From assembly GCF_008711325.1 (NCBI RefSeq), contig NZ_VXDB01000003.1, positions 248,001 through 312,000 on the forward strand: a stretch of DNA of 64,000 nucleotides, read 5' to 3'. The notes below the pieces were generated by a model. It ran no database searches. It had not been told where the DNA came from and saw only the letters and a program-made list of their open reading frames with translations. Both the position numbers and the translations under genes were made by a program. Shown here one piece after another: positions 48,978-57,842 of the stretch. This stretch comes from Roseibium sediminis. GTDB lineage: Bacteria; Pseudomonadota; Alphaproteobacteria; Rhizobiales; Stappiaceae. The first letter of the stretch is position 1, and the number at the start of each line of letters is the position of its first letter.

Positions 48978-50504
48978 TCAGGCAGCCTGACGAAAGAGGG
49001 TTTCACCCCGCAGGCTCAAGGCCTCTGCAAGGTGAATGCGACCAACTGTTTCCAGACCATCAAGATCTGCAAGGGTCCGGGCCAGCTTCAAGACCCGGTG
49101 ATAACCGCGCGCACTGAGGGCAAGGGTGTCGGCCGCTTCGCCAATGAAGGTTCTGGCCGCTGTATCCAGGGGAACCAGCATGTCGAGAAGGCCAGCAGGA
49201 GCATGGGCGTTCGTGCGCATCGCGAGGCCCTGCCGCCTGAAGCGATCTTCCTGTATCGCCCGAGCCTGAGCCACCCGTCTGGCAACATGTTCAGACGCCT
49301 CGCTCGTTCCTGGATTGATAAGATCACGAGCGGTGACGGCAGGGACTTCGATCCGAAGATCAATCCGGTCCAGAAGAGGCCCTGAAAGGCGCGCCTGATA
49401 GTCCGCACGGCATTTCACGCCCCGGCTGCACTGGTGGCCCGGTTCTCCGGCATGACCGCATCGGCAAGGGTTCATCGCGGTTATCAGCTGAATGCGTGCG
49501 GGATAACTGACCCGATGGTTTGCCCGGGCGATCACGGCCTCGCCGGTTTCCAGCGGCTGGCGCAGACTGTCGAGCACTTGCGGGTTGAATTCCGGCAATT
49601 CGTCGAGAAACAAGACGCCGTTATGGGCAAGGGACACCTCGCCCGGTTTTGCCCGCATGCCGCCGCCGACAAGGGCCGCCATGGATGCCGAATGATGCGG
49701 CGCGCGAAAGGGCCTGCGATCCGTCAGCTTGCCATCTGCCAGCTCTCCGGCCAGAGAGGCAATCATGGAGACTTCCAGAAGCTCTCGTGGTTCCAGTGGC
49801 GGCAAGATGGACGGAAGGCGGCTTGCGAGCATGGATTTCCCGGCTCCGGGAGGACCAACCATCAAAAGGTTGTGGCCGCCAGCTGCGGCGATTTCGAGGG
49901 CCCGTTTGGCACTTTCCTGCCCGCGCACATCCGCCAGATCTGGCAGCCCCACGCCCTGCCCCCGCAGTTTTGCAACCGGACGGGAGAGAACCTGCGTGCC
50001 CTTGAAGTGGTTGGCCAGCTGAATGAGCGAGCGGGGCGCAAGGATATCCATCTCGCGGTCTGCCCAGGCAGCCTCGCTGCCACATTCCTTCGGACAAATC
50101 AGTCCTTTGCCCAATGCGTTTGCACCCATGGCGGCAGGCAGAACCCCGGCGACAGGGGCCAGATTTCCGTCAAGTCCCAGTTCGCCAAGGACCACATAGT
50201 CCTGAAGCTGGTCCGCCGGAAGGGCTCCGATGGCAGCCATGACGCCAAGCGCGATGGGAAGATCGTAGTGCGACCCTTCTTTGGGCAGGTCTGCCGGAGC
50301 GAGATTGACGGTAACTCGCTTGGCTGGGAGGGCAAGCCCGGAGGCATGCAGCGCGGCCCGCACCCTCTCGCGGCTTTCGCCAACCGCCTTGTCCGGCAGG
50401 CCGACAATCGTGAAGGCGACCATGCCCGGACCAACCTGCACCTGAACATCCACCGGAACCGCCTCAATGCCCTGAAAGGCGACAGTCGTCACGCGGCTTA
50501 CCAT
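48978..50504 (-). CDS. comM: YifB/ComM Mg-chelatase-like AAA+ ATPase
   Basis: A 508-residue protein of the YifB/ComM family: an N-terminal Lon-protease-like domain (about 1-170, 'VGPGMVAFTIVGLPDKAVGES'), then a Mg-chelatase-type AAA+ core with Walker A GPPGAGKS (217-224), 'GVLFLDELPEF', and a Cys-rich insertion 'CRCGHAGEPGHQC'. In naturally transformable bacteria ComM is a helicase that extends branch migration during recombination. Natural competence in this organism is not implied by the gene. Confidence 0.93.
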   Translation of the reverse strand: MVSRVTTVAFQGIEAVPVDVQVQVGPGMVAFTIVGLPDKAVGESRERVRAALHASGLALPAKRVTVNLAPADLPKEGSHYDLPIALGVMAAIGALPADQLQDYVVLGELGLDGNLAPVAGVLPAAMGANALGKGLICPKECGSEAAWADREMDILAPRSLIQLANHFKGTQVLSRPVAKLRGQGVGLPDLADVRGQESAKRALEIAAAGGHNLLMVGPPGAGKSMLASRLPSILPPLEPRELLEVSMIASLAGELADGKLTDRRPFRAPHHSASMAALVGGGMRAKPGEVSLAHNGVLFLDELPEFNPQVLDSLRQPLETGEAVIARANHRVSYPARIQLITAMNPCRCGHAGEPGHQCSRGVKCRADYQARLSGPLLDRIDLRIEVPAVTARDLINPGTSEASEHVARRVAQARAIQEDRFRRQGLAMRTNAHAPAGLLDMLVPLDTAARTFIGEAADTLALSARGYHRVLKLARTLADLDGLETVGRIHLAEALSLRGETLFRQAA

Positions 50505-50595
50505 ATCAAAACTCCCGCAAAGGTTGTGATATTGGTAAACGACAATTAACTTCTGTCAAGAACAAAGAAGGAACGAGTGGTGCTCAAACGAGCGA

Positions 50596-51666
50596 CTATC
50601 CTTGAATCCATTCAATCGCAGTGTTCGTCCAGTTTCTGTCGAGGTCTGCAACTGCCTCCTGAAGAAACGATTTTTCGATCACTTCATAAATGGCTGAACG
50701 AATAACAGGTTCAATCTCGGGAAAGCGATCATATCCCAGCGCATTTAACCTCAGGGCGACGGATGGATGATCGCTCTCAGGGCGATCTTCTTCCGCCCAA
50801 GCCTTGGCACCATAGCGCTGAATGACGTCTGGATCAGACAGTCGTCGTGCAGTCTCGATGATCCGTTCCAGAGGTGGCCTTGGTGGCGTCATTGCCCCCA
50901 TCATTTCGATGTCGATTTTTTGATGAACTTCTTCATCAAGCATCAGCGCAGCCGCAGATATTAGTGCAAGGAACCGAGCAACTTCTTCCTTTTGACCAGC
51001 ATCAGCCGCAAACCGATCTGCTCTATATTCTGCTTCGCGACTTAGTCGAATTTCCTCTTTCGCCAATGGACCCGACAACCAGCCAAGGGCGGCATGCAAT
51101 ACCATTCCCGAGATTGTCTGGTCAGGTGGGGCGTATTCGAAAACGAATTCTACGGACCGTTCGAACTCCGCAAGTCGAAGGCCGCCATTAACATCCTTGA
51201 AGTGCAAATGGGCATTTTCGTGAGCGAGGATCGCACGCAGGGACGCCATATCGGTAATGGCCAGAAGAGGGATACCAACTACCAAAATGGTCCGGTTGCC
51301 AAGAAGGCCGTAGAACCTCCTCTGCGTGGCAAGTCCAGCGTTCAGTTCGCCACTGAGCAACATCACCGTCCGTCTGGCAATTTTTGGACCAGCGATTTCT
51401 TCCCAAGCTTTCCAAAGTCCAGGAGCATCGGATTTTGAAAGTCCCTTACCCTTGAATTTCCGTTGGCCTGCCAGAAGCGTGCCCAACAGCAAGGCTGTTG
51501 CCAGGCCAAAGAGAGGAATCATGAAAAGGGCTAAACCGAAAAACCAGCCAAGATGGATATCCAGAAGTGGTAGCCAGAGAAAAACGATCCCATAAGAAGG
51601 AATTACGAATATCAGTACCCCGAACCGGCCAAACCTTCTTGCAGACCAAAGAATAAACTTGGACAT
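50596..51666 (-). CDS. M48 family metallopeptidase
   Basis: A 356-residue membrane protease-like protein. Two N-terminal hydrophobic helices (about 15-34 and 41-66) precede a zinc-peptidase domain with HENAH (149-153), the third-ligand region 'SREAEYRADRFAADAG', and a C-terminal 'SDHPSVALRLNAL' as in HtpX-like enzymes. The expected role is proteolysis of membrane or periplasmic proteins. The DNA is visibly lower in GC than neighbouring comM and polA, which hints at a different origin. It is located between two housekeeping genes on the same strand. Confidence 0.85.
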   Translation of the reverse strand: MSKFILWSARRFGRFGVLIFVIPSYGIVFLWLPLLDIHLGWFFGLALFMIPLFGLATALLLGTLLAGQRKFKGKGLSKSDAPGLWKAWEEIAGPKIARRTVMLLSGELNAGLATQRRFYGLLGNRTILVVGIPLLAITDMASLRAILAHENAHLHFKDVNGGLRLAEFERSVEFVFEYAPPDQTISGMVLHAALGWLSGPLAKEEIRLSREAEYRADRFAADAGQKEEVARFLALISAAALMLDEEVHQKIDIEMMGAMTPPRPPLERIIETARRLSDPDVIQRYGAKAWAEEDRPESDHPSVALRLNALGYDRFPEIEPVIRSAIYEVIEKSFLQEAVADLDRNWTNTAIEWIQG

Positions 51667-51734
51667 GATGAATAAACGAACCTCACGACACCGATCATCG
51701 CTGAAATCATAAACTGAGCATCAAAGTTTCTGCT

Positions 51735-54707
51735 CTAATGAGCCTCGTCCCAATTGTCGGCAGCGCGGGCGTCGACCTGCAGGGGGACCGAGAGTTTCAG
51801 AACCGGATCGCAGGCATTTTCCATGACATCCCGGACGACCGGGATCGTGGCGTCGACCTGATCTTCGGGAACCTCGAAAATCAGTTCGTCATGCACCTGC
51901 AGCAGCATCTGAGCGTCAAGCCGCGCTGCGGAAAGGCGATCTTCCATGCGCAGCATGGCCCGGCGCAGGATATCTGCGGCCGATCCCTGGATCGGGGCAT
52001 TGATCGCCGCGCGTTCATAGAAATTGCGCATGTTCGGGTTGTTGGTGTTCACGTCCGGATAATGGGCCTTGCGGCCAAAAATGGTCGTCACATAACCGTT
52101 GGCATGCACTTCCCGCTTGATTGCTTCCATATAGTCCTTGATGCCGGGGAACCGCTCGAAATAGGTCTTGATATAGTCACCTGCCTCGCCGCGGGAAATT
52201 CCGAGCTGGGCGGCAAGGCCGAAGGCAGATATGCCGTAGATAATGCCGAAATTGATCGCCTTGGCCCGGCGGCGAACCATCGGGTCCATGCCTTCGATCG
52301 GTGTTCCGAACATTTCCGACGCTGTCATGGCGTGAATGTCCAGACCGTCCGCAAAGGCCTTTTTGAGCTGCGGAATATCCGCCATATGGGCAAGGACACG
52401 CAGTTCGATCTGGCTGTAGTCGGCCGAAATCAGCTTCATGCCCTTCTCGGCCACAAAGGCCTTGCGGATCTTGCGTCCCTCTGCCGTACGAACCGGTATG
52501 TTCTGCAGGTTCGGCTCGGAGGACGACAGACGCCCGGTGGTGGTCGCTGCCAGCGAATAGGACGTGTGTACGCGGCTCGTGGACGGATTGATGTATCCTG
52601 GCAGAGCATCGGAATAGGTGGACTTCAGCTTGGAAAGCTGCCGCCACTCGACGATTTTCGAGGGCAGTTCGTGACCTTCGGCGGCGAGGTCGTCCAGAAC
52701 AGAGGCAGATGTCGACCAGGCGCCGGTCTTGGTCTTCTTGCCGCCGGGAAGACCCATCTTGCCGAAGAGAATGTCGCCGAGCTGTTTTGGAGAGCCGATA
52801 TTGAAGCTTTCGCCGGCCATCTCACGGATTTCGCTCTCCAGCGCTGCCATGCCTTGGGCAAAGTCTCCGGAAAGGCGGGACAGCATTTGCCGGTCCACCG
52901 CGATGCCGCGCCGTTCCATGCGGGCCAGAACAGGCACCATCGGGCGTTCCAGTGTTTCGTAGACGCCTGCCATGCGATCAGACGCAAGGCGCGGTTTCAA
53001 CACCTGCCAAAGGCGCAAGGTCACATCGGCGTCCTCGGCGGCATAGGCCGTTGCCTTGTCAAGCGGCACCTTGTCGAAGGTGATCATTGACTTGCCCGAA
53101 CCGCAAACCTCCTTGAAGGGGATCGGTTTATGGCCAAGCCAGCGCTCGGACAATTCGTCCATGCCATTGCCGCCCTTGCCAGCATCCACCGTATAGGACA
53201 GCAGCATCGTGTCATCGAACGGGCTGACGTCAATGCCGCGCTGGATCATCACCAGCCAGTCATATTTGAGGTTTTGGGCGATTTTCAAAACGGCCGGATC
53301 TTCAAGCATCGGCTTCAGAAGATCGAGGGCCTCGCTCATAGGGATCTGGCCGGGAACGAGGCCGCCCCCACCCAGAAGATCCCCTTCGCCATCCACATGG
53401 CTAAGCGGGATGTAGCAGGCCTTGCCCGGAGCAGTTGCCAGCGAAATCCCGACAAGGTCCGCCTGCATGGCATCAAGCGATGTTGTCTCGGTGTCAAAGG
53501 CGACAAAACCGGTCTCGTAGGCATCCGCGATCCATGCTTTGAGCCGGTCTGTTGAGAGGACCTGTTCATAGGCACTGGTGTCAATCGTTGACGATTGGGC
53601 AGCTTCCGCCCTCGCCTCGGCAAGGCCTTGCGGCGTCATCATGCCTGAGGTGTCTGCTGTTGCCGCAGCTGCCGGAGACACCGAGGAGGCTGTCGGCGCG
53701 CCTCCTGCCCGTTCGGCTTGCCGTCCCTTATGGTCCGGTACATCCCAACCGGGCACTTCAAACTCGTCGGCCTCGATGTTGGCCACTTCCGCGCCGGTTG
53801 TTTCGGCAACGCGTTTTGTCAGCGTGGTGAAGCCCATGGCTTTCAGGAATCCGACAGCTTTCGGTCCGTCGATTTCCGAAACGGCGAGCTCTGCAACCGG
53901 CAATTCGACAGGCACATCCTGCTTCAGGGTGACAAGAAGCTTGGAGACGCGTGCCTGCTCGGCAAATTCAATCAGGTTTTCTCGCCGCTTCTTCTGCTTG
54001 ATGGTTTCCGCTTGCGTCAGAAGTGTCTCCAGATCGCCAAACTCGTTGATCAGAAGGGCTGCTGTTTTCAGGCCAATGCCCGGAACACCGGGAACGTTGT
54101 CGACGCTGTCGCCGGCAAGAGACTGGACTTCGATGACCTTGTCCGGTCCAACGCCAAACTTCTCGAAAACCTCCGCCTCACCGATCACCTTGTTCTTCAT
54201 CGTGTCGATCATGCCGACCTTCGGGCCGATCAGCTGCATAAGGTCCTTGTCACCGGAGACGATTGTGACCCGGGCCCCCATGTCGGTGGCCTGACGGGCA
54301 TAGGTCGCGATCAGGTCATCGGCCTCAAACCCTTCCTGTTCGACACAATGAACCGAAAAGGCGCGTGTTGCCTGGCGGATCAGGCCGAACTGGGGGATCA
54401 GGTCTTCTGGCGGCTCCGGGCGCTGGGCCTTGTATTCGGGATAGATGTCAGACCGGAATGTTTTCGAAGAATGGTCAAAGATGACCGCAAAATGCGTCGG
54501 CTCGTCGCCCTCCTCCGGGGTCAAGCCTTCTTGAAGCAGCTTCCAGAGCATGTTGCAGAAACCGGAAACCGCACCCACCGGCAGACCGTCAGGCTTGCGG
54601 GTCAGTGGCGGCAGCGCGTGATAGGCCCTGAAAATGAATGTGGAACCATCCACCAGAATGAGATGGTCGTTTTCGGAAAGGGAGGGGGAGGAATTTTGCG
54701 TCGACAT
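51735..54707 (-). CDS. polA: DNA polymerase I
   Basis: About 990 residues with all three activities. The N-terminal 5' nuclease domain (about 15-290) has 'GFEADDLIATYAR' and 'GVPGIGLKTAALL'. The 3'-5' exonuclease domain keeps its catalytic acids in 'FVAFDTETTSLDA' (D405, E407), so proofreading is expected. In the polymerase domain motif A is 'DYSQIELRVLAH' (D763), motif B 'RRRAKAINFGIIYG' and motif C 'LQVHDELIFEV'. The frame is open to 54797, but the ATG at 54707 (MSTQNSSP) fits better. An Ala-rich linker (about 345-390) precedes the exonuclease domain. Confidence 0.98.
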   Translation of the reverse strand: MSTQNSSPSLSENDHLILVDGSTFIFRAYHALPPLTRKPDGLPVGAVSGFCNMLWKLLQEGLTPEEGDEPTHFAVIFDHSSKTFRSDIYPEYKAQRPEPPEDLIPQFGLIRQATRAFSVHCVEQEGFEADDLIATYARQATDMGARVTIVSGDKDLMQLIGPKVGMIDTMKNKVIGEAEVFEKFGVGPDKVIEVQSLAGDSVDNVPGVPGIGLKTAALLINEFGDLETLLTQAETIKQKKRRENLIEFAEQARVSKLLVTLKQDVPVELPVAELAVSEIDGPKAVGFLKAMGFTTLTKRVAETTGAEVANIEADEFEVPGWDVPDHKGRQAERAGGAPTASSVSPAAAATADTSGMMTPQGLAEARAEAAQSSTIDTSAYEQVLSTDRLKAWIADAYETGFVAFDTETTSLDAMQADLVGISLATAPGKACYIPLSHVDGEGDLLGGGGLVPGQIPMSEALDLLKPMLEDPAVLKIAQNLKYDWLVMIQRGIDVSPFDDTMLLSYTVDAGKGGNGMDELSERWLGHKPIPFKEVCGSGKSMITFDKVPLDKATAYAAEDADVTLRLWQVLKPRLASDRMAGVYETLERPMVPVLARMERRGIAVDRQMLSRLSGDFAQGMAALESEIREMAGESFNIGSPKQLGDILFGKMGLPGGKKTKTGAWSTSASVLDDLAAEGHELPSKIVEWRQLSKLKSTYSDALPGYINPSTSRVHTSYSLAATTTGRLSSSEPNLQNIPVRTAEGRKIRKAFVAEKGMKLISADYSQIELRVLAHMADIPQLKKAFADGLDIHAMTASEMFGTPIEGMDPMVRRRAKAINFGIIYGISAFGLAAQLGISRGEAGDYIKTYFERFPGIKDYMEAIKREVHANGYVTTIFGRKAHYPDVNTNNPNMRNFYERAAINAPIQGSAADILRRAMLRMEDRLSAARLDAQMLLQVHDELIFEVPEDQVDATIPVVRDVMENACDPVLKLSVPLQVDARAADNWDEAH

Positions 54708-54806
54708 GGCGCGGATCATGCCCGCAGCGTCGGTCAGATGGAAGGGGGAATAAACCGCAGGACGGATTTTATGTGCAGCAACATCCCTGTCGGTCAAAGA
54801 CCGCGA

Positions 54807-55082
54807 TTATCCGGCAGCCCGCTCCTGATCGGAGATGCGTTTTGCGTCGGCCCAGTATTTCAGCCGATGAAGCGTCAGGACCAGTTGATAGCGGTCCAGC
54901 ATATGCTCCGGTCCAAGGGCCATGTTCGCAAGCGTCGACAGCTCGTAACCAAGGTCGGAATTCAAGGGAATATTCGATCCGCTGAGCGCGCTCGTCGCGA
55001 ACCAGGAGATGGCATGGGTGTCCACCTTGCCCCTTGCGGCGTCTTCCAGAAAACGCTCCGTCTTTTCAAGGATTCTGTTCAT
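54807..55082 (-). CDS. Small protein of unknown function
   Basis: A 91-residue, mostly helical, soluble protein that I do not recognise. It has no signal peptide or membrane helix and one notable run, 'HMLDRYQLVLTLHRLKYW'. It starts with ATG and lies about 100 bases upstream of polA on the same strand, downstream of the acyltransferase gene. Codon use resembles that of neighbouring genes. It is probably real because the frame is intact and the gap would otherwise be empty. Confidence 0.6.
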   Translation of the reverse strand: MNRILEKTERFLEDAARGKVDTHAISWFATSALSGSNIPLNSDLGYELSTLANMALGPEHMLDRYQLVLTLHRLKYWADAKRISDQERAAG

Positions 55083-55131
55083 GTTCGCCCTGCAATTCGC
55101 CTCAAGAAAAATGTCAATTCAGATAGTCGCA

Positions 55132-56169
55132 TCAGCTGGCCATTTCCGGCTCTTGTCGACTTCGATACGTACCCGAGAGATAGGCCCATCTGGGCCGCCG
55201 GAACAGGAACCACCCCAGTCCGGTTTTCTGGATGATCCAGAACAGAACCATCGGTCCGATGACCGCAAGTATGGTCACGGCCAGAGAGATCGTTCCAATG
55301 TCCTGTGGCCCGAACTTCAGGAGCAGAACCCGTGACACGGCCATGGGAAAGAAGAAGGCAAGGTAAATCACGATTGAGTTCTCGCCGAAATGGCGCAGGA
55401 CATCAAATTTGCCGGCTTCCACGATCAATGTGCTTGCAAGGATGATCGCCCCCGCCCCTGCCGCCCCAAGGAGCAGGGAGACCACTGGCAATGTTGACCA
55501 GCCTCCAAAGACAGCAGCTCCATTGACCAGTCCCCAGACCAGAAGGAGGACAAGGCTCAAGGCCGTTCTCTCGCGGGCCCACTGCGCCAACTCGAAGATT
55601 TTTGGCGCAAACACGTAACCAGCATAAAAATAGACAAACCGGCTGGCGAACTCGTCCACAAGCAGAAAGCCGGTATGGACAGGCGCCATCTGAAGGAGAG
55701 CCGCCATGCCAAGAACGACCTGCCAGGGAATTCGTGCGCTGTGAGCAGCTTTGCAGACAACGAAGAAGATCGGCAGGATATAGATGAACCAGAGCGTCCC
55801 GAAGGGGTCGATGAAACTCCAAAGATACAGCCATGCGGTGCCTTGCCAGCCCATTTCGGCAGCGAAGACCGGAGCCTTTACCAAGAACTGGATGCTCATC
55901 CACAGCGCATAGAAATAGGCAAAGTGGACGACTTTCCGATCAAGGTAGAGCCGCCAGTCCCGATTGATCACATTGGCCAGAAAAAGTCCGGAGATGAGAA
56001 AGAAGTCCGGCATGCGGAAAGGGGCTGCAAAGGCAACGACCACATGCATCCAGCCTTGTTGCCCGGCTGCATTTTCGACGCCGAGCACGGAATGCATCAT
56101 CACGACAAAGACAATGCAAATGCCTTTCGCCGTATCGACCCAATCCACTCGTGTGTTTTCTTTGGTCAT
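55132..56169 (-). CDS. Acyltransferase-3 family membrane protein
   Basis: A 345-residue protein with about ten hydrophobic helices. The N terminus 'RVDWVDTAKGICIVFVVMMH' has the conserved D-x-AKG-I and the membrane His typical of acyltransferase family 3. 'FRMPDFFLISGLFLA' is the second hallmark. These enzymes move acetyl or other acyl groups across or onto envelope polysaccharides or lipids. The acceptor is unknown, and no polysaccharide genes are nearby. ATG at 56169 with a GGGCGG ribosome site is chosen over a TTG at 56184. Confidence 0.88.
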   Translation of the reverse strand: MTKENTRVDWVDTAKGICIVFVVMMHSVLGVENAAGQQGWMHVVVAFAAPFRMPDFFLISGLFLANVINRDWRLYLDRKVVHFAYFYALWMSIQFLVKAPVFAAEMGWQGTAWLYLWSFIDPFGTLWFIYILPIFFVVCKAAHSARIPWQVVLGMAALLQMAPVHTGFLLVDEFASRFVYFYAGYVFAPKIFELAQWARERTALSLVLLLVWGLVNGAAVFGGWSTLPVVSLLLGAAGAGAIILASTLIVEAGKFDVLRHFGENSIVIYLAFFFPMAVSRVLLLKFGPQDIGTISLAVTILAVIGPMVLFWIIQKTGLGWFLFRRPRWAYLSGTYRSRQEPEMAS

Positions 56170-56322
56170 CCGCCCAATCCGCAAATAGTAATTATGGACG
56201 GTAATATATAATACCAGAACAACCGTTAAACGGCATGGTTAATGACCGGAAAAAGTGCCGAGGTAGTGTGATATTTTCTTGTTTGATTAACCGAACGTGT
56301 AGATGCCTTCAAGGCAAGGACG

Positions 56323-56868
56323 CTAGTCAGGTTTGCCGGGATCTTTGGTAGTGTTCCCGCTTTCCGACCACGGGCTGATGCGAACCTGTCCGTCAGTTGC
56401 GCCGTCTGCAGAGGCATCTGCCCCACCACTCTTTGATGTCCAGTCGGCTTCATCCAGGTCGACAACGTGATCGCCGCTGCGGCGGCCCGCACCCGGATTG
56501 ACGATCACCACATTCGACCGGGAGATGACAAACCGGGCAAGTGCCTCTCGAACAGGAGGCACGAACAGAAGAAGACCGATCGCATCGGTCACAAATCCGG
56601 GTATCAGCAGAAAGACACTTGCCAGCACGATCATGGCTCCATGCATGATTTCCGCTTCCGGCACCTTTCCCGCGCCCAGCTCATTCTGCAGTCGAGCCAC
56701 CAGCGACAAACCCTGCTGGCGCAGCATCAATGTTCCCGCAATGGCGGTCAGAACGGTCAGGAGAACCGTCGGGAAGATGCCGATCGCCTGTCCAACCGCT
56801 ATGAAAACGGCGATTTCGATCAGGGGCAAAAGGATGATGGCAAGGAGAATATAAAGTCCCACGGTCAC
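56323..56868 (-). CDS. fxsA: FxsA family membrane protein
   Basis: A 181-residue protein. 'LLPLIEIAVFIAVGQAIG' and 'RQQGLSLVARLQNELGAGKVP', followed by 'LLIPGFVTDAIGLLLFVPPVR', are the FxsA pattern: three or four membrane helices with a conserved cytoplasmic loop. In E. coli FxsA overproduction relieves phage T7 F exclusion, but its normal role is unknown. The C-terminal 45 residues are a polar tail. The start is GTG. It is divergent from the Tim44-like gene, an order I recall from other rhizobia. Confidence 0.92.
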   Translation of the reverse strand: MTVGLYILLAIILLPLIEIAVFIAVGQAIGIFPTVLLTVLTAIAGTLMLRQQGLSLVARLQNELGAGKVPEAEIMHGAMIVLASVFLLIPGFVTDAIGLLLFVPPVREALARFVISRSNVVIVNPGAGRRSGDHVVDLDEADWTSKSGGADASADGATDGQVRISPWSESGNTTKDPGKPD

Positions 56869-57107
56869 TCCGACGTCTGGTATGATACCCTACAATTAGG
56901 TGGTTTCGACCGCAAATTCGAGACCTGATGCCCGTCTTGCGGCTCTGCTTGTGGGGTTAGTTGCAAAAACCTTCTTGCTCTTGCCGTTGGATACTGGTTC
57001 AAGAACGCCTAGATAACTAGCAATGCTGGCAGTCAGGGCCTAGTCTTTGGTCCGGTAGCTGTGCACTATCCTCCTAACTGACACGATCATCGAGCCGGTA
57101 GAACGAA

Positions 57108-57842
57108 ATGAATGAGATTTTCGACACATACAACATCATTTTCCTGGCCCTGGCAGTGTTTATTCTTTTCCGCCTGAAATCGGTTCTGGGCAAGCGAACC
57201 GGCAACGAACGGCCGCCGTTCGACCCTTATTCACGGCGCGAGGACAACGGTTCGAATGAGCCGGCGGGCGGACGTCAGACAGACAATGTCATTCCCCTGC
57301 CAGGCCAAGAGGCTGGTCATGAGACCCGTGTTCAGGAGCGTGAGGATAATGGCGATGTTGTCATCGACAAGGTGGCTCCGCAGGGCACCGCACTGAATCA
57401 GGCTCTGAAACAGATCCTGTCCGTTGACCGCAGCTTCGAACCCCAGGAATTCCTGCAAGGCGCACGCGCTGCCTACGAGATGATCGTGATGGCCTTTGCC
57501 GAAGGCGATCGCAAGTCGCTCAAGCAGCTCCTCTCGAAGGAGGTGTTCGATGGCTTTGTTGCTGCCATTGATGATCGCGAAAAGCGTGGCGAAACCATTG
57601 AATCCACCTTTGTCGGCATCGACAAGGCCGAAATCGTCGAAGCCGCTCTCAAGGATGGCATGGCGCAGGTCACCGTGAAGGTTCAAAGCCAGCTCATTTC
57701 CGCCACCCGCGACAAGGATGGTGAAGTGGTGGATGGCGACCCGAACAAGGTCACTGAAGTCGTCGATATCTGGACCTACGCCCGTGATACGAATTCACGC
57801 GACCCTAACTGGAAACTGGTGGCCACTGAATCGGCAGAATGA
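57108..57842 (+). CDS. Tim44-like domain protein
   Basis: A 244-residue protein with one N-terminal membrane helix (about 8-24, 'IIFLALAVFILFRLKSVLG') that continues into a polar linker rich in Asp/Gly/Glu and a C-terminal Tim44/MBA1-type domain (about 85-240, 'FLQGARAAYEMIVMAFAEGD', 'VVDIWTYARDTNSRDPNWKL'). Mitochondrial Tim44 relatives in alphaproteobacteria are inner-membrane anchored with the domain in the cytoplasm or periplasm. Their role is not settled. The stop overlaps mltA by four bases. Confidence 0.9.
   Translation: MNEIFDTYNIIFLALAVFILFRLKSVLGKRTGNERPPFDPYSRREDNGSNEPAGGRQTDNVIPLPGQEAGHETRVQEREDNGDVVIDKVAPQGTALNQALKQILSVDRSFEPQEFLQGARAAYEMIVMAFAEGDRKSLKQLLSKEVFDGFVAAIDDREKRGETIESTFVGIDKAEIVEAALKDGMAQVTVKVQSQLISATRDKDGEVVDGDPNKVTEVVDIWTYARDTNSRDPNWKLVATESAE

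Noticed and set aside
49434..50549. A 371-codon plus-strand frame opposite comM
   Set aside because: comM has intact Walker motifs on the minus strand, and the opposite frame is a by-product of high GC.
51738..53090. A 450-codon plus-strand open frame opposite polA
   Set aside because: polA motifs A, B and C lie on the minus strand across the same bases. The plus translation is His/Arg-rich and unlike any family I know.
53718..55235. A 505-codon plus-strand open frame across the polA start, the small gene and the acyltransferase end
   Set aside because: It crosses three minus-strand coding regions and an intergenic gap and has no domain signature.
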